In this document: piece after piece, positions 35,548 through 46,000 of the stretch
Layout of the letters: each line of letters begins with the position of its first letter
Numbering within the stretch: position 1 is the stretch's first letter
NCBI RefSeq assembly: GCF_937616625.2
Contig: NC_065570.1
Location: forward strand, 26,870,046 to 26,934,045
DNA: 64,000 nt
Reading direction: 5' to 3'
Source of the DNA: Mercurialis annua
Taxonomy: Eukaryota > Streptophyta > Magnoliopsida > Malpighiales > Euphorbiaceae
The notes under the pieces: model-generated
What the model saw: the letters and a program-made list of their open reading frames with translations, nothing else
Told to the model about the DNA's origin: nothing
The model's database searches: none
Program-made: the position numbers and the translations under genes

Positions 35548-35552
35548 TTTTG
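35548..35552 (+). repeat. Target-site duplication of the solo LTR, left copy (TTTTG)
   Basis: TTTTG on the left against GTTTG on the right (38523-38527), one mismatch. The paralogous uninterrupted site at 33243-33247 reads GTTTG, so the left copy has mutated. Confidence 0.75.
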
Positions 35553-36613
35553 TGTCACGACCCGATTTCCGCCTCGAAACTCGAGCCGAGACCGGCGCTA
35601 GGAAATGGGAATGGTTGTTCCGAAACCCGTAGCAAGCCTAAAACCTCTATATATTTTTTCGCCTCCTAAATATAAATATATATAAATCTAGATCGTACCT
35701 CGCGTACGACCCGTTTTTAGAAAACACCGTTAAAACATTTTTCCGTTTAACGTGGAAAACACATACTGAAAATATTCATATAGGCGATATCGCGTTTTCA
35801 GAAATGCTGGTTGAATAACCCTAGTTATTCTGACCCACGCACATTTTTGAAAACCGGTGCGGTGGTACAGGGACTTAGCTCACATGCCCTGCCTCGCAGG
35901 CAGCCCTGTCTCAAACCACGCATCCGAACAATATGTTTAATAAAATATATCGAACACTTTTCTTTTCAAAGCATTATATCAAACATATTAAAAACATGCA
36001 CAGCAGGCACACAAACGTAGGGCCAGCTAAACTACACACAATGTCTTTGTAGACCAAAGACACGAAGCTTGGCCCACCCGTAGGGGACACCATAAAACAC
36101 CATATGCCTATTAAGTAGCCACTTATTAGAGCTAGACAAAGTCAAATTCCTATCAGCGTATATAGACAAAGGAACCATGCCGTGGCCACAGGCATATCAA
36201 ACCTATATGCACTATTGCAGCATCTCAGAGTTTAAAGTGTTATTGACATAACAACAGAATAAGCTTCCCTGATGAAAAAGGGTGGAAGCTCGACCAGACC
36301 CGATAGCTAGGTACCTGAAAATGATAAACAACAACGGGGTCAGAAATATAAATATTTCTGAGTGAGTAGATAGGTTTACAGTTAAATACCAAAATCACGT
36401 ATAGACAAAATATCGGTATATAAAAATATTACCAGTCCTCGATCCATATGAAACCCTAGTTATGATTACGTTATAATGCTATCATATATATAATGCATAT
36501 GCACAACTCTTGTTTAATACAGGATGTGCTGTATACATATGTATCACAGCCATCTTGACTCTGTATAGGGTTGCTGGGCCGGAACTTAAATCACTGCCAC
36601 CTCAGGACTACCC

Positions 36614-36657
36614 ATTAGGTTTAAGCCGCTTAGCAAGCATCTGGCTTAAAACCTAAT
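36614..36657. repeat. Long inverted repeat in the solo LTR
   Basis: ATTAGGTTTAAGCC (36614-36627) pairs with GGCTTAAAACCTAAT (36643-36657) with one bulged A and a 15-base loop. It lies about 65 bp left of the conserved stem-loop. It could form a hairpin in DNA or in the LTR transcript. Confidence 0.8.
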
Positions 36658-36722
36658 CTCAATATGTATGCTTATAATATTTACCTCTCATCTAGTTCAT
36701 TAACACCGGTGATCACACAGTC

Positions 36723-36739
36723 CTATTGTTGCCCAATAG
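36723..36739 (-). promoter_or_regulatory. Candidate conserved stem-loop, solo LTR
   Basis: CTATTG, loop TTGCC, CAATAG, preceded by ACCGGTGATCACACAGTCC. It is the counterpart of CGATG/ATGCC/CATCG in the other family, with compensating changes at three pairs. Confidence 0.5.
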
Positions 36740-37504
36740 ATAGCTCGTTTCAGTGGATCTTCCTTGGCTAAGTTTCATACTTAGTGCGATTTATGGAGTT
36801 AAAACAATTGAATACTAATATTCAAAAGTAAACAAATGAACTCACAAACACCGCTAGGTCTGGAACTTAATCCTGTGGTTGTGGTCAGACTGCTGGCTAG
36901 CTGGTCGGACTAAACACACAAAGCAAACAGGATAAAACACATCAATATATGTTTCCTATAAAACTTCTAGGTCCTTAAACCCAGATCTAGGTCAAACATA
37001 TAATCATTTAAACACGTAACACTTATGGTCTGTTTTCTTTAAAAAAACCATAGTATTAATTCTTACTTTGAGAAAACGTTCTAACTTCTCTCTGGAAGTT
37101 ATTTTAGGTATCACAATACCTAAAGAAAACCATTTATAGTATAGACCTAATTGTCAAAACAATTCTCGGTCATATACTAAGTATTTAGCAAAACTGATTG
37201 CTAAATCTTTAAAACCGTTTAAACGTTGACTTTAACTCTTTTAAAGTCCATTATAAACGTTTAACTTAACTTTTAAAATCTCCTTTTAAAAGTCTTTAGG
37301 TTTAGGTTATAAAACCTTTTCACTTTCTTATAACACAAGTTATCATTTTAAAATATCTAACTTTGATTTAAAAACATTTATTAAAAATGTTTTAGGTTCG
37401 GTTGGAAAACACCTCGGGTTATTAGGCAAAAGCACGTCGAAATCGCCCCCGGAAAGTCCCCCGAAAAACCCAAAGGAAACGAACCCCCGACTATCGTCGG
37501 GCAG

Positions 37505-37606
37505 CTGTGCCCCCGCACAGAAGCACTGTGCGGTCACACAGCATTTCAAAGCTGTGCGGTCGCACAGCTCGCTGTGCTCGCGCACAGCGGGCTGTGCAAT
37601 CGCACA
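37505..37606. repeat. GC-rich palindromic repeats in the solo LTR
   Basis: Repeated GCTGTGC and GCACAG words in alternating orientation. The design matches GCTATGC and GCATAGC in the insertion at 10622-12078. Unlike that tract the units are irregular (17-25 bp). It is followed directly by a perfect hairpin. Confidence 0.85.
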
Positions 37607-37630
37607 GTCCCGGAATTTCAATTCCGGGAC
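37607..37630. repeat. Perfect 11-bp inverted repeat (hairpin)
   Basis: GTCCCGGAATT and AATTCCGGGAC separated by TC. It is the counterpart of the CCCGGAAACG hairpin at 11253-11273. Confidence 0.85.
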
Positions 37631-37963
37631 CTCCCGCCCTGCTTAAAACGTCCAAAAACACTATTTTAACGTACACAATCACGTATACACAATTCAAAAT
37701 CAATACGGACGTTTAAAACGATAATTTGATACGGTAACCGTTTATAAACGAGTTTATATTCGAAATAAATCGAAATAAACGTTTAATACGGATATAATAC
37801 CTCGATTACTTGAGTAATCGTCGAAGAAATGGAGTTAGAATCGAGAAACGGACGAACCCAATTCGAAACCCTAAATCGCCGTCGCACTGTGAGAGCTAGC
37901 AGCTCAATAATTCTTTCTGAGATGAAAGAATGAAGTTGTGGGCTTCATTTGATGATATTAGGT

Positions 37964-37974
37964 TATATATATAT
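37964..37974 (-). promoter_or_regulatory. Candidate TATA box of the solo LTR
   Basis: TATATATATAT about 550 bp inside the LTR start on the minus strand. Donor-like sequences (CAAGTAATC, GAGGTATTA) lie about 160 bp downstream near 37799-37809. Minus-strand transcription from here would remain in the LTR and then enter block 4. Confidence 0.4.
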
Positions 37975-40900
37975 GATTGGCAAAAGTACACTTTAGTACT
38001 AGCTCAATCATGCACTTTAAACCAACTTCTAAACTAGTCGTCCGTAGTCTAAACGGAAACGACTTTCAAATTTCGTGAAAATTTTACCAAAAATCTAATA
38101 AAATATAACAAGAATAAAAATATAATTTTTATTCCCATCCGACTTATATTTTATTCTTAATAAATCATTTTCGATTTATTAAGTCTGCATTGACTGCGCT
38201 TGATAAAATTTCTGCTTCCAAATTTTATCAAATTTTCACGATAACCTTCTTAAAATATTTTGCGAATATTAGCACCAAAAATATTCGCTAGGGACTTATG
38301 AATTATTCTGCACCCAATTCATAAATCCATATTCTCTCCGATAACTATATAATTAATCAAATTTAAATTCTAAAAATTTAAATTCGCAATCCTATAGCCA
38401 TATTAAAAATTTAGGGACACTTGTAAATCAAATATATCTTTAAATTTAATTTACCTACTCCCGTCTAATAAAATATTAGACACGTGGCTATATTTTAACT
38501 CTTAAATTTTCGGGTTATCACAGTTTGGTTTTATTTTTTAACGTTTCGCTTAAATTACTAAAAAGGTGAAACACTTGAATTTGTTTCGAAACGTTTGTAA
38601 ACGTTTGGCTTAAATTGCTAAAAAGGTGAAACGCTTGGATTTGTTTCGTAACGTTTGTAAACGTTTGGCTTAAATTGCTAAAAAGGTGAAACGCTTGGTT
38701 TTGTTTCATAACGTTTGTAAAGGTTCGGCTTAAATCGCTAAATATGGAACGTTTGGTTTTGTTTCGTAACGTTTGTAAACGTTTGGCTTAAATAGCTAAA
38801 AAGGGGAAACGTTTGGATTTGTTTTGTAACTTTGTAAACGTTTCGCTTAAATCGCTAAAAAAGCGAAACGTTTGGATTTGTTTCGTAACGTTAGAAAACA
38901 TTTGGCTTAAATCGCTAAAAAGGTGAAACGTTTATATTTGTTTCGTAACGTTTGTAAACGTATGGCTTAAATCGCTAAAAAGGTGAAACGTTTGGATTTG
39001 TTTCGTAACCTTTGGCTTAAATTGCTAAAAAGGTGAAACACTTTGATTTGTTTTGTAACATTTGTAAACGTTTGGCTTAAATTGCTAAATAGGAGAAATG
39101 CTTAGATTTGTTTTGTAACGATTGTAAACGTTTGGCTTAAGCTGCTAAAAAGGTGAAACGCTTGGTTTTGTTTCGTAATGTTTGTGAGGGTTTTGCTTAA
39201 ATCGCTAAAAATGTGAAACGTTTGGATTTGTTTCGTATCGTTTTAAACGCTTGGATTTGTTTCAGAACATTTGTAAACATTTGGCTTAAATTGCTAAAAA
39301 GGTGACATGCTTGGTTTTGCTTCGTAACGTTTGTAAAGGTTTCGCTTAAATCGCTAAAAAGGCGAAACGCTTGGATTTGTTTCATAATGTTTTAAACGTT
39401 TGGTTTTGTTTCGTAACATTTGTATAGGTTTGGCTTAAATCGCTAAAAAGGTGAAACATTTGGATTTGTTTCGTAACATTTGAAAACTTTTGGCTTAAAT
39501 CGCTATAAAGGTGAAACGTTTGGATTTGTTTCGTAACTTTTTAAACGTTTGGCTTAAATCGCTATAAAGGCGAAATGTTCGGATTTGTTTCGTAACTTTT
39601 TAAACGTTTGGCTTAAATCGCTATAAAGGCGAAACGTTCGGATTTGTTTCGTAACTTTGTAAACGTTTGGCTTAAATCGCCAAAAAGGTGAAACGTTTGG
39701 ATTTTTTTCGTGACGTTTGTAAATGTTTGGGTTAAATTGCTATAAAGGTGAAACGCTTGAATTTGTTTCGGAACATTTATAAACGTTAGGCTTAAATTGC
39801 TATAAAGGTGAAACGCTTGGATTTGTTTCTTAACTTTTGTATACGTTTGGCTTAAATTGCTAAAAAGGTGAAACAATTGGTTTTGTTTCGTAACGTTTGT
39901 AAAGGTTTGGCTTAAATCTCTAAAAATATGAAACGTTTTCATTTTTTTCGTAACATTTTAAACATTTGATTTTGTTTCGTAACGTTTTTAAGGTTTGGCT
40001 TAAATCGCTAAAAATATGAAACGTCAGGATTTGTTTCGTAAAGTTTTAAACGTTTTGTTTTGTTTAGTAACGTTTGTAAACGTTTGGCTTAAATCGCTCA
40101 AAAGGGGAAACATTTGGATTTGTTTCATAAAGTTTGTAAACGTTTGGCTTAAATTGCTAAAAAGGTGAAAAACTTCGATTTGTTTCATAACGTTTGTAAA
40201 CGTTTGGCCTAAATTACAAAAAAGGTAAAAAAACTCTTGGATTTGTTTCGTTACGGTTGTAAACGTTTGGCTTAAATTGCTATTAAGGTAAAACTCTTGG
40301 ATTTTTTTTCGTAAGGTTTGTAAACGTTTCGCTTAAATCGCTAAAAAGGTGAAACATTTGGATTTGTTTCATTACGTTTGTAAACGTTTGGCTTAAATCG
40401 CTAAAAAGGTGAAACGTTTGGATTTTTTTCGTAACGTTTGTAAATATTTGGCTTAAATCGCTAAAAAGGTGAAAGGCTTGGATTTGTTTTGTAACATTTG
40501 TAAGCGTTTGCCTTAAATTGCTAAAAACGTGAAACGCTTGGTTTTGTTTCGTAACGTTTGTAAAGGTTTGGCTTAAATCGCTAAAATGGAAACGTTTGGA
40601 TTTATTTCGTAACGTTTTAAACGTTTGGTTTTGTTTCGTAACGTTTATAAACGTATGGTTTTGATACGTTACGTTAGTAAACGTTTGGTTTAAATCGCTA
40701 AAAAGGGGAAACGTTTGAATTTGTTTCGTAACGTTTGTATACGTTTGGCTAAAATCGCTAAAAAGGCGAAACGTTTGGATTTGTTTTGTAACGTTTGTAA
40801 ATTTTTGGCTTAAATCGCTAAAAATGTGAAACGTTTAGATTTTTTTCGTAGCGTTTGTAAACGTTTGGCTTAAATCGCTAAAAAGGTCAAATGTTTGGAT

Positions 40901-41064
40901 TTGTTTCGTATCGTTTGTAAACGTTTGGCTTAAATCGCTAAAAAGGTGAAACATTTGGATTTGTTTCGTAACCTTTGTAAACTTTTTGCTTAAATTGCTA
41001 AAAAGGTGAAACACTTTGATTTGTTTCGTAACTTTTGTAAACGTTTGGCTTAAATTGTTAAAAA

Positions 41065-43030
41065 GGATAAATGCTTAGATTTGTTTCGTAATGTTTGGCT
41101 AAAGTTGCTAAAAAGGTGAAACGCTTGGTTTTATTTCGTAACTTTTGTAAAGGTTTGGCTTAAATCACAAAAAATGTGAAACGTTTGGATTTGTTTCGTA
41201 ACGTTTTAAACGCTGTTTCGGAACGTTTGTAAACATTTGGCTTAAACTACTAAAAAAGGGAAATGCTTTGTTTTGTTTCGTAACGTTTGTAAAGGTTTGA
41301 CATAAATCGCTAAAAAGGTGAAACTTTTGGATTTGTTTCGTAACGTTTTAAAAATTCGGTTTTGTTTCGTAACGGTTGTAAACGTTTTGCTTAAATCGCT
41401 AAAAAGGTGAAACATTTGGATTTGTTTCGTAAAGTTTGTAAACGTTTGGTGTAAATCGCTAAAAAGGTGAAACGTTTGGATTCGGTTCGTAACTTTGTAA
41501 ATGTTTTGCTTAAATGGCTATAAAGGTAAAACGTTTGGATTTGTTTTGTAACTTTATAAACGTTTGGCTAAAATCGCCAAAAAGGTGAAACGTTTGGATT
41601 AGTTTTGTGACGTTTGTAAACGTGTGGCTTAAATTTCTAAAAATGTGAAACTCTTGGATTTGTTTCCTAACGTTTTTAAACGTTTAGCTTAAATCGCCAA
41701 AAAGGTGAAACAATTGGACTTGTTTCATAACGTTTGTAAATGTTTGGCTTAAATCGCTAAAAAGGTGAAACGTTTGGATTGGTTTCGTACCGTTTGTAAA
41801 TATTTGGCTTAAATCGCTAAAAAGGTGAAACGTTTGGATTTGTTTTGTAACGTTTGTAAACGTTTTGCTTCAATTGCTAAAAATGAAACGTTTGGATTTG
41901 TTTTGTAACGTTTGTAAACGTTTGGCTTAAATCGCTAAAAAGATTAAATGTTTGGATTTGTTTCGTAACGTTCTAAACGTTTGGCTTAAATCGCTAAAAT
42001 GGGAAAACGTTTGGATTTGTTTCGCAATGTTTGTAAACGTTTGGCTTAAATTGCTAAAAAGGATAAATGCTTGGATTTGTTTTGTAATGTTTGTAAACGT
42101 TTGACTAAAGTTGCTAAAAAGGTGAAACGCTTGGTTTTATTTCGTAACTTTTGTAAAGGTTTGGCTTAAATCGCAAAAAATGTGAAACGTTTGGATTTGT
42201 TTCTCAACGTTTTAAACGCTTGGATTTGTTTCAGAACGTTTGTAAACATTTGGCTTAAATTACTAAAAAAGGGAAATGCTTTGTTTTGTTTCGTAACGTT
42301 TGTAAAGGTTTGGCATAAATCGCTAAAAAGGTGAAACTTTTGGATTTGTTTCGTAACGTTTTAAAAATTTGGTTTTGTTTCGTAACGGTTGTAAACGTTT
42401 TGCTTAAATTGCTAAAAAGGTGAAACATTTGGATTTGTTTCGTAAAGTTTGTAAACGTTTGGCGTAAATCGCTAAAAAGGTGAAACGTTTGGATTCGGTT
42501 CGTAACTTTGTAAATGTTTTGCTTAAATCGCTATAAAGGCAAAACGTTTGGATTTGTTTTATAACTTTATAAACGTTTGGTTAAAATCGCCAAAAAGGTG
42601 AAATATTTGGATTAGTTTTGTGACGTTTGTAAACGTGTGGCTAAAATTTCTAAAAATGTGAAACTCTTGGATTTGTTTCCTAACGTTTTTAAACGTTTGG
42701 CTTAAATCACTAAAAAGGTGAAACAATTGGATTTGATTCATAACGTTTGTATATGTTTGGCTTAAATCGCAAAAAAGGTGAAACGTTTGGATTGGTTTCG
42801 TACCGTTTGTAAATGTTTTGCTTCAATTGCTAAAAATGAAACGTTTGGATTTGTTTCGTAACGTTTGTAAACGTTTGGCTTAAATCGCTAAAAAGATTAA
42901 ATGTTTGGATTTGTTTCTTAACGTTCTAAACGTTTGGCTTAAATCGCTAAAATGGGAAAACATTTGGATTTGTTTCGCAATGTTTGTAAACGTTTGGCTT
43001 AAATTGCTAAAAATGTGAAATGTTTGGTTT
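41065..43030 (-). repeat. Tandem duplication of about 1.0 kb
   Basis: 41065-42060 and 42061 to about 43030 carry the same ordered variants: GGATAAATGCTT, CTAAAGTTGC, AAAAAAGGGAAATGCTTTG, ATTCGGTTCGTAACTTTG, AAAAAGATTAAATG. The offset runs from 996 to 1013 bp. Related copies occur near 47370-48370 and 59550-60000. Confidence 0.8.
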
Positions 43031-46000
43031 TATTTTGTAACGTTTGGCTTAAATTCCTAAAAAGGTGAAACACTTGGATTTGTTTCGGAATGTTTGTAAA
43101 CGTTTGGCTTAAATTTCTAAAAAGTTGAAACGCTTGGATTTGTTTCGTAACGTTTGTAAACGTTTTGCTTGAATTGAAAAAATGTGAAACGCTTGGTTTT
43201 GTTTCGTAACGTTTGTAAACGTTTGGCTTCAATCGCTAAAAAGGGGAAACGTTTGGATTTGTTTCGCAACGTTTGTAAACGTTTCGCTTAAATCGCTAAA
43301 AAGGCGAAACGTTTGAAATTGTTTCGTAATGTTCTTAAACTTTTGGCTTAAATCGCTAAAAAGGTGAAACGTTTGGATTTGGTTCGTAACGTTTGTAAAC
43401 GTTTGGCTTAAATCGCTAAAAAGGTGAAGTGTTTGGATTTGTTTCTTATCGTTTGTAAACGTATGGCTTAAATCGCTAAAAAGGTGAAACATTTGGATTT
43501 GTTTCGTAACCTTTGTAAATGTCTGGCTTACATTGCTAAAAAGGTGAAACACTATGATTTGTTTCGTAACCTTTGTAAAGGTTTGGCTTAAATTGCTAAA
43601 AAGGAGAAATGCTTAGATTTGTTTCGTAACGTTTTTAAACGTTTGGCTTAAGCTGCTAAAAAGGTGAAACGCTTCGTTTTGTTTCGTAACGTTTGTAAGG
43701 GTTTGGCTTAAATCGCTAAAAATGTGAAACGTTTGGATTTGTTTCATAACATTTTAAATGCTTGGATTTGTTTCGGAACGTTTTTAGACATTTGGCTTAA
43801 ATTGCTAAAAAGGTGAAATTCTTGGTTTTGTTTCGTAACGTTTGTAAAGGTTTCACTTAAATCGCTAAAAAGGGGAAACGTTTGGATTTGTTTCATAACG
43901 TTTTAAACGATTGGTTTTGTTTCGAAACGTTTGTAAAGGCTTGGCTTAAATCGCTAAAAAGGTGAAACATTTGGATTTGTTTCGTAACATTTGTAAACGT
44001 TTGGCTTAAATCGCTATAAAGGCGACACGTTTGGATTTGTTTCGTAACTTTGTAAACGTTTTGCTTAAATCGCCAAAAAGGTGAAACGTTTGGATTTGTT
44101 TCGTGATGTTTGTAAACGTTTGGCTTAAATTGCTAAAAAGGTGAAACCCTTGGATTTGTTTCGGAACGTTTGTAAACGTTATGCTTAAATTGCTAAAAAG
44201 GTGAAACGCTTGGATTTGTTTCGTAACGTTTGTAAACATTTGGCTTAAATTGATAAAAAGGTGAAACGATTGGTTTTGTTTCGTACAATTGTAAAGGTTT
44301 GGCTTAAATCGCTAAAAATGTGAAACGTTTTAATTTTTTCGTAACATTTTAAACATTTGATTTTGTTTCGTAACATATTTAAGGTTTGGCTTAAATCTCT
44401 AAAAATATGAAACATTTAGATTTGTTTTGTAACGTTTTAAACGTTTGGTTTCAATTAGTAACGTTTGTAAACGTTTAGCTTAAACCGCTAAAAAGGGGAA
44501 ACGTTTGGATTTGTTTCGTATAGTTTGGAAACATTTGGCTTATATTGCTAAAAAGGGGAAATGCTTGGATTTGTTTCGTAACGTTTGTAAATGGTTGGCT
44601 TAAATTACTAAAAAGGCTAAACGCTTGGATTTTTTTCGTTACGTTTGTAAACGTTTGGCTTAAATTGCTATAAAGGTAAAACTCTTGGATTTTTTTTGTA
44701 ACGTTTGTTAACGTTTGGCTTAAATCGCTAAAAAGGTGAAACATTTGGATTTGTTTCCTAACGTTTGTAAACGTTTGGCTTAAATCGCTAAAAAGGGGAA
44801 ACGTTTGGATTTGTTTCGTAACGTTTTTAAATATTTGGCTTAAATCGCTAAAAAGGTGAAAGGTTTGGATTTGTTTCGTAATGTTCTAAACGTTTGGCTT
44901 AAATCGCTAAAATGAAAAAAAGTTTGGATTTGTTTAGCAATGTTTGTAAACGTTTGGGTTAAATTGCTAAAAATGTTTGGTTTTATTTCGTAACATTTGT
45001 AAAGGTTCGACTTAAATCGCTAAAAAGGTTCGACTTAAATCGTTTGGATTTGTTTCGTAACGTTTGTAAACGTTTGGTTTAAATTACTAAAAAGGTGAAA
45101 CGCTTGGATTTGTTTCGTAAGGTTTGTAAACGTTTGTCTTAAATTGCTAAAAAGGTGAAACGCTTGAATTTGTTTCGTAACGTTTGTAAACGTTTGGCTT
45201 AAATTGCTAAAAAGGTAAAACACTTGGTTTTGATTCGAAACGTTTGTAAAGGTTTGGTTTAAATCGCTAAAAATGGAAACATTTGGATTTATTTGGTAAC
45301 GTTTTAAACGTTTGATTTTGTTTCGTAACGTTTGTAAACGTTTGGCTTAAATCGCAAAAAAGGGGAAACATTTGGATTTATTTTGTAGCATTTGTAAATG
45401 TTTGGCTTAAATCGCTAAAAAGGCGAAACGTTTGGATTTGTTTCGAAACGTTTGAAAACGTTTGGCTTAAATCGCTAAAAGGGTGAAACGTTTAGATTTG
45501 TTTCATAACGTTTGTAAATGTTTGGCTTAAATCGCTAAAAAAGGGAAACGTTTGGATTTGTTTCATATCGTTTGTAAACGTTTGGCTTAATTTGCTAAAA
45601 AGTTGAAACGCTTGTATTTGTTTCGTAAAGTTTGTAAACCTTTGGCTTAAATTGCTAAAAAGGAGAAATACTTGGATTTTTTTCGTAAAGTTTGTAAACG
45701 TTTGGCTTAAGTTGCTAAAAAGGTGAAACGCTTGATTTTATTACGTAACATTTGTACAGGTTTGTCTTAAATCGCTAAAAATGTGAAACATTTTAATTTG
45801 TTTCGTAATGTTTCAAACCTTTGGTTATGTTTCGTAACGTTTGTAAAGATTTGGCTTAAATCGCTAAAAATATGAAACGTTTGGATTTGTTTCGTAACAT
45901 TTTAAACGTTTTGTTTTGTTTCGTAACATTTGTAAATGTTTGGCTTAAATCGCTAAAAAGGGGAAACATTTTGGATTTGTTTCGTAACGTTTGTGAACGT

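Larger units (their letters stand above)
29076..35552 (-). repeat. Satellite array block 4, reverse orientation
   Basis: About 108 monomers of the 60-bp family, with many AAB modules. From 33243 to 35547 the array forms the first copy of a 2.3-kb higher-order repeat; its second copy starts at 38523, beyond the solo LTR. Open frames (29612-30073, 30974-31237, 31191-31501 and others) come from the satellite period. Confidence 0.96.
35553..38522 (-). mobile_element. Solo LTR, 2.97 kb, related to the LARD-like element
   Basis: Plus-strand ends TGTCACGACCCG and GGTTATCACA, 2970 bp, with no PBS, PPT or interior. The first 100 bp share GGCGCTAGG, ATGGTTGTTCC and AACCCGTAGCAAGCCT with the LTRs at 18859 and 26231, and the ACCGGTG..CAGTCC block with its stem-loop is also shared. 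Elsewhere it is diverged, so it is a related but separate family. It probably arose by recombination between the two LTRs of a full element. A TATA-like stretch, GC-rich palindromes and two hairpins are listed separately. Open frames at 37343-37716 run through the palindromes on both strands and look fortuitous. Confidence 0.9.

Noticed and set aside
37343..37716. Three overlapping frames of 69-92 codons in the solo LTR
   Set aside because: They arise from the GC-rich palindromes, which are poor in stop codons on both strands. No recognisable protein.
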